Origin: DAOUEO01 sp963763495
GTDB taxonomy: Bacteria > Chloroflexota > Dehalococcoidia > DSTF01 > JALHUB01
Length of the DNA stretch: 64,000 nt
Reading direction: 5' to 3'
Assembly: GCA_963763495.1 (NCBI GenBank)
Contig: CAVXOY010000017.1
Span: 92,607-156,606, forward strand
How positions within the stretch are numbered: the stretch's first letter is position 1; each line of letters starts with the position of its first letter. Shown here in pieces: positions 59,346 through 64,000 of this stretch. A program made the position numbers and the translations under genes. The notes below the pieces were generated by a model. The model searched no databases. It was not told where the DNA came from and saw only the letters and a list, made by a program, of their open reading frames with translations.

Positions 59346-62300
59346 ATGCCCTCACTGCGCCTTGTCCCCTATGGCCCGGCCGCCGTCGCGGCGCTGCGTG
59401 AGGCGATCGCCGCCGCAAAGGGCGACGACCCGCTCCAGCCGGTGACCGTGGCCGTTCCCTCGAACTACGCGGGGCTGTCGCTGCGGCGCACCCTGGGCGC
59501 GACCGGCCGGGGACTCGTCAACGTCCGCTTCATTGTGCTTCCGCGCATTGCGGAGCTACTCGGCTCGCCTGCCCTTGCTGCGGAAGGCAAGCGACCGCTT
59601 ACCGGCCCCGTGCGCGCCGAAGCCGTGCGCACCGTCGTCGCCGCCGACCCCGGCATCTTCGGCGAGGTCTCCGACCACGTGGCGACGGAGAGAAGCCTAG
59701 AGTCCACTTTCCGTGACCTGCGCCGGGCGCCGGAGGGCGCTTTGGCGTCAGTAGAGCGCCAGGGAGAGAGGGCGGCCCACGTCGTCCGCCTCTTCCGCGA
59801 TTTCCGCCGACCGGACGCAGGAATACTACGACGAGGAGGACCTGGCTCTCGCCGCTGCTGATGCCGCTCGTGCCGATGCTCTCGCCCTCCGCGACATCGG
59901 GCACGTCATCGTCTACCTGCCGCGCCGCCTCTCGCCGGCCGAGCAGACGTTGCTGGAGGCGCTCGCCGGAGCCGGCCGCCTCGCCGTCATCATCGGCCTG
60001 ACCGGCGACCCCGCTGCCGACACTCTGCCGCGGCGGATCGCGGCTCAACTCGAAGCTGCGCTGGGGCCGCCGGAAGAGACAGCAGCCACAGACGACGCAC
60101 CCAAGGCGCACATAGTGACGGCGACGGACGCGGAGGAGGAGGTGCGCACCGTCCTCCGGCTCATCATGGGGCGTCTGGCGGCGGGCACGCCGCTGCATCG
60201 CATCGCCGTCCTCTACCGGGCCTCTCAGCCCTATGCCCTGCTGGCCCAGGAGCAGTTCCGAGCGGCCGGCATCCCCTGCAACGGCCCCGGCATACGCACC
60301 CTGGCCCAGACCCTTACCGGCCGGGCTCTGCTGGGGCTGCTCCGCCTGCGGGAGACGGACTTCCGCCGCGACATTCTGATGGACTGGCTGAGCAGCGCCC
60401 CCATCCTCGAAGACAGCGGTCAGCCGGCGCCGGCCCAACGCTGGGAGCTGCTCTCTCGATCAGCGGGTGTCGTACGCGGGGCATCGCAATGGCAGGAGCG
60501 CCTGACTGCCCACCGCCGTTCCCTGGAGAAAGAGCGCCGTGACCTGGAAGAGGACGAGGAGGCACGAGAAGGACAGATACGCCATCTCGACGCCGAGATC
60601 GACCACGTTGAGCGGCTGCGGCGCTTCATCGATGAGCTGGCGCGCCGCCTCGACCCGGGCGAAGCGAAGAGCTGGCCGGAGTTCGCCGCCTGGGCCCGCG
60701 GCCTGCTGGAGCGCTATCTGGGCGGTGAAGGCCACCAGCGGGACTGGCCGGAGACGGAGATAGAGTCCCATCGAGCGGTGACCGAGGCGCTGGAGTCTCT
60801 GTCTGCTCTCAAGCGACTCTGCGCCCGCAGATCGACGAAGCCATCTTCCGCCGCGCCCTGGAGCGAGAACTGGAAGCGACGGCAGGGAGAATCGGCCGCT
60901 TCGGCGAGGGAGTCTTCATCGGCCGCATCGCCGACGCCGTGGGGACGAGCTTCGACATCGTCTATGTGCTGGGCATGACGGAAGGGCTCATGCCGCCGCG
61001 AGGGAGGGACGACCCTCTGCTGCCCGATGGCGAGCGCCTCGCCGCCGGCGAGGAGATGCCGCTGCGGATGAGCCGCCTGGACGAGGAGCGACGAGACTAT
61101 CTCGCCGCCCTGGCTTCGGCGCCCGAGCGCGTCCTCCTCTACCCGCGAGCCGACCTGCGGGGTCAACGGGGGAAGCTCCCCTCACGCTGGCTCCTGGAGG
61201 AAGCGTCGCGACTAGAAGAGAAAACGCTCTACAGCAGCGATTTCGACCCGCCGCCTTCGCGAGAGTGGCTGACACTTCGTCCCGTCATTCCAGGCAGCGC
61301 TTGCGGGCAGCGGCGAGCCGGCCTCGGAACAGGAGTACGACCTGCGGAGCCTGCTGCGCTTCGGCGGCACCAGCCTCCCGCATAGCCAACCACTACCTGG
61401 TGAAAGAGACACCGGCTCTCAAGCACGGCATCGCCGCCGACTTGGGCCGCCAGAGCGCGCGCCTCACTCGTTGGGACGGCTCAGTCCGGGGCCTAGAGAT
61501 ACCAGCGCCATCCCAGGAGCGTCCGGCATCGCCGACGGCGCTCCAGAACTGGGCGGCCTGCCCCTTCCGCTACTTCCTCGGCAACATCCTCCGCGTCGCC
61601 GAGACGGAAAAACCGGAGGAGACCCTGACCCTCAGCGCATTAGACCGCGGCACCCTGCTCCATGAGGCGCTGGAGACGTTCATCCGAGAGGCACCGCCAC
61701 GCGCAGCGCCGAACGAGCCGTGGAGCGACGAAGAACGGGCACGGCTTATCGAGATCGGCGAGCGGCTGTGCGACGAAGCGGAGGCGGCGGGCATCACGGG
61801 CAAGCGGCTGCTCTGGCGGCTGGAACGCGAACGCATTCGCCGCGACCTCGCCGGCTTCCTCGACGCGGACGAGGAGATGCGCCGCGAGAAGGGCTGCTTC
61901 CCCATCAACGTCGAGATGGGCTTCGGCATGGGCACCGCCGGCTCCGGTCCGCCCGCCCTCATCACGCTGGCGGACGGCCGGACAATCGCTCTGAGGGGGA
62001 AGATGGACCGCCTCGACCGGACACCGGACGGCTCACGTCTCTTAGTCCTCGACTACAAGAGCGGCTCCGCGGGCTACTACTTCGGGCTGGACAAAGACCC
62101 GCTCAAGCGCGGGAAGCTTCTCCAGTTACCGATCTACGCCCTCGCCGCGCGGCAGTCCTACGATGATGCGTCACTGAGGTCGAGGCGTACTACTGGTTCA
62201 TCAGCGAAGACCAGGACTACGCGCGCCGGGGGTACATTGTGGACGAGAGTATTCTCGTCGAGTTCCACCAAGCGATAGACGTCATCGTCAGCGGCATAGC

Positions 62301-62472
62301 ATCCGGGCTATTCCCCGCCCGGCCGGGGAAGGCTCGACAGGACACGTACGAGAACTGCAGCCTCTGTCCCTACGACCGTATCTGCCCCAGACTCCGTGCC
62401 CGCCTTTGGGAGCGCAAACGAAGCGCCCCCGAACTCAAGCGATACCTGGAGATGGCGGAAAGCGATGAGTGA
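59346..62472 (+). CDS. addB: AddB/RexB-like helicase-nuclease subunit, several frameshifts
   Basis: Partner of AddA in double-strand break processing before RecA loading. About 1040 residues joined. The N-terminal part is a degenerate UvrD-like helicase (VTVAVPSNYAGLSLRR, VIVYLPRRLSP, RIAVLYRASQPYALLAQ, VYVLGMTEGLMPPRGRDDPLL). The C-terminus is a PD-(D/E)XK nuclease with an Fe-S cluster: CPFRYFLGNI supplies Cys1, GKMDRLDR and LLVLDYKSG the catalytic residues, and CSLCPYDRICPRLR Cys2-4. Breaks near 59806, 60828, 61300 and 62165. GAGGTAAGG precedes ATG 59346. Its stop overlaps the addA start by 8 bases. A generic PD-(D/E)XK family name is the safe alternative. Confidence 0.85.
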
Positions 62473-64000
62473 GATAGACGCCTACCGACCCGCCGACCAG
62501 CCGGCGCGCGATCGCATCCACGAGGAACTGGACGCGACCCTCTTCGTCGAGGCAGGGGCCGGCACCGGCAAGACGACAGAGCTGGTGGCGCGCATCCTGC
62601 GTCTCGTAGCCACCGGCCGCGCCCAGATGCCCCAGATCGCCGCCATTACCTTCACTGAGGCCGCCGCTGCCGAGCTGCGCGATCGCATCCGCGAGGAGAT
62701 GGAGAAGGCGGCCCGCGACGACACCCTGCCGCCGGACGAGCGTCAGCGCTGCCAAACCGCCGTGGATGAGGTGGACGCCGCCGCTATCGAGACGCTGCAC
62801 GGCTTCGCCCAGCGCATCCTCTCGACTCATCCTCTGGAGGCAGGCCTACCGCCGCTCATCGAGGTGCAGGATGAGATACGGGCCTCTATCTCCTTCGAGG
62901 AGCGCTGGAATGAGTTCGCCGACCGGCTTCTCGACGACCCGGCGCTGGAGGAGATACTCCTTCGCGCCCACGTCCTCGGCCTGGAAATGAAGCACCTACA
63001 CGAAGTGGCGCACGAGTTCCACAATCACTGGGACCGCTTGGAGAATGCCGCGATAGAGCTCGCGCCCTTGCCACCCGTCGACACCTCAGAGCTCCTCGAC
63101 GCCCTCGCTCAGCCCTGCGCTCTCAAGGGACACTGCGTCGACCACGACGACTATCTGTACCTCCATCTGGAGCGGATGGACACCTACCGCCGCCGCCTGG
63201 CCGCAGCCGGAAGCGATCTCGATTCTCTCCGTATCATGGCGGAGAGAAAGAAGATAGTCTACAAGTACGGCAGCAAAGCCAACTGGTCAGGCATAACTCC
63301 CGGTGAGATCCGCGACGCTCTTCAGACCGCGTCCGACATCCGTGACCGGCTGCTTGAGGAGGCGCGGGCCGCCGTCCTGCCGCCGCTGCTCGCCGCCCTG
63401 CGGAGCTTCATCCTTGACTGCGCGGAGGAGCGGCGACGCCAAGGCAAGCTGGAGTTCCACGACCTCCTGGTGCAGGCGCGCGATCTTCTGCGCCGCGACG
63501 CTTCAGTGCGACAGGCGCTGCGAGCGCAATTCTCCCATCTCCTAATCGACGAGTTCCAGGACACCGACCCTCTCCAGATCGACATCGCGGCGCTGCTGGC
63601 GGGCAGCGAGCCGGATAGCCCGCCGGCCACCTGGCAGGAAGCGGCCATCGAAGAGGGGCGTCTCTTCTTCGTCGGCGACCCCAAGCAGTCGATCTACCGC
63701 TTCCGCCGCGCCGACATCGCGCTCTACCAGGCAGTGCAGCAGCGGTTCGCCGACCGCACCGTGCGGCTCACCCAGAACTTCCGCTCCTTGCGGCCCGTCA
63801 TCGACTGGGTAAACGCCGTCTTCGCGCCCTTGATGGGCGAAGGGGGCGGCGAAGGCCAAGTGCCTTATGTCGAGTTGGACGCCCGCTGGGAGACGCCGCC
63901 GGACGCGGGCGTTACCGTCCGCATCCTGGGAGAGCCCTCTCCCGAGAACATCGAACCGATACGAGCGCGGGAGGCCGCCGAACTGGCGCAGCTCATCCAA
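62465..64000 (+). CDS. addA: AddA/RecB-like UvrD-family helicase, cut by the right edge
   Basis: ATP-dependent DNA helicase subunit of an AddAB-type complex. The frame from ATG 62465 is open to the end of the window (512 codons, no break). Walker A in FVEAGAGTGKTTELVARIL, motif Ia in AAITFTEAAAAELRDRI, IETLHGFAQRIL, LEFHDLLVQARDLLR, Walker B LLIDEFQDTDPLQ, motif III FFVGDPKQSIYRFRRADI, and RLTQNFRS. The RecB-type nuclease domain expected at the C-terminus lies beyond the edge. The 8-base overlap with addB indicates coupled translation. Confidence 0.9.
   Translation, partial: MSEIDAYRPADQPARDRIHEELDATLFVEAGAGTGKTTELVARILRLVATGRAQMPQIAAITFTEAAAAELRDRIREEMEKAARDDTLPPDERQRCQTAVDEVDAAAIETLHGFAQRILSTHPLEAGLPPLIEVQDEIRASISFEERWNEFADRLLDDPALEEILLRAHVLGLEMKHLHEVAHEFHNHWDRLENAAIELAPLPPVDTSELLDALAQPCALKGHCVDHDDYLYLHLERMDTYRRRLAAAGSDLDSLRIMAERKKIVYKYGSKANWSGITPGEIRDALQTASDIRDRLLEEARAAVLPPLLAALRSFILDCAEERRRQGKLEFHDLLVQARDLLRRDASVRQALRAQFSHLLIDEFQDTDPLQIDIAALLAGSEPDSPPATWQEAAIEEGRLFFVGDPKQSIYRFRRADIALYQAVQQRFADRTVRLTQNFRSLRPVIDWVNAVFAPLMGEGGGEGQVPYVELDARWETPPDAGVTVRILGEPSPENIEPIRAREAAELAQLIQ

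Overview
The window is GC-rich bacterial chromosome, mostly housekeeping and catabolic genes, with frequent GTG and TTG starts preceded by good Shine-Dalgarno sequences. The gene set best fits a Chloroflexota (Dehalococcoidia-like) genome, although an actinobacterial-type lineage cannot be excluded without a tree. The evidence is a selenocysteine formate dehydrogenase with a HybB/NrfD-type membrane subunit, several family III CoA-transferases, surface proteins ending in VGGIAEH plus a membrane anchor, and zinc-ribbon membrane proteins. No rRNA, tRNA, CRISPR array, prophage or insertion sequence was seen.

Layout: 1-1.9 kb, two overlapping CoA-transferase genes. 1.9-2.6 kb, an AlkD-like DNA repair gene (minus strand). 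3.1-10.7 kb, a formate dehydrogenase operon: fdhA (with an in-frame UGA read as selenocysteine and a SECIS-like hairpin), fdhB, a hybB-like fdhC, fdhE, fdhD and mobA. 10.7-15.3 kb, a cell-surface group: esterase, a 14-repeat RCC1-like protein, a putative caspase-fold protein and a glutaminyl cyclase lipoprotein. 15.4-21.9 kb, multi-PAS sensor genes, two small DUF3870-like proteins and a LuxR-type response regulator. 22-28.5 kb, a CapA-type lipoprotein and a xylose/beta-glycoside module (xylA, xylB, GH3). 28.6-33.5 kb, a secreted Cys-containing protein and four consecutive zinc-ribbon proteins. 33.6-38.2 kb, an MMPL transporter and an HdrD/NarI-type electron-transfer fusion. 38.2-42 kb, a catalytically defective resolvase-fold protein and a two-component pair. 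42-48.4 kb, a GNAT protein, GH31 alpha-xylosidase-like enzyme, glycerol kinase and zinc alcohol dehydrogenase. 48.6-55.5 kb, a fused double CoA-transferase, nitronate-monooxygenase-like enzyme, ferritin, CAP-domain lipoprotein and a GGDEF/HD-GYP protein. 55.5-59.2 kb, a substrate-binding lipoprotein and a second MMPL transporter. 59.3-64 kb, an AddB/AddA-like recombination nuclease-helicase pair that runs off the right edge.

The genes suggest a respiratory heterotroph. Formate is oxidised outside the membrane by the Sec/Mo enzyme, whose assembly factors (FdhE, FdhD, MobA) are encoded directly downstream. Xylose-containing oligosaccharides are probably cleaved by the GH3 and GH31 enzymes, and xylose enters the pentose phosphate pathway through XylA and XylB. 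CoA-transferases, the Hdr-like fusion and the dehydrogenases point to acid or CoA-thioester catabolism.

A caution for every reader: about half of the genes are broken by one-base insertions or deletions, while neighbouring long genes are intact and the protein homology continues without loss across each break. I treat these as sequence errors and give joined coordinates; the individual break points are in the entries. The UGA at 3687 is different: there the frame continues unchanged, and it is a selenocysteine codon.
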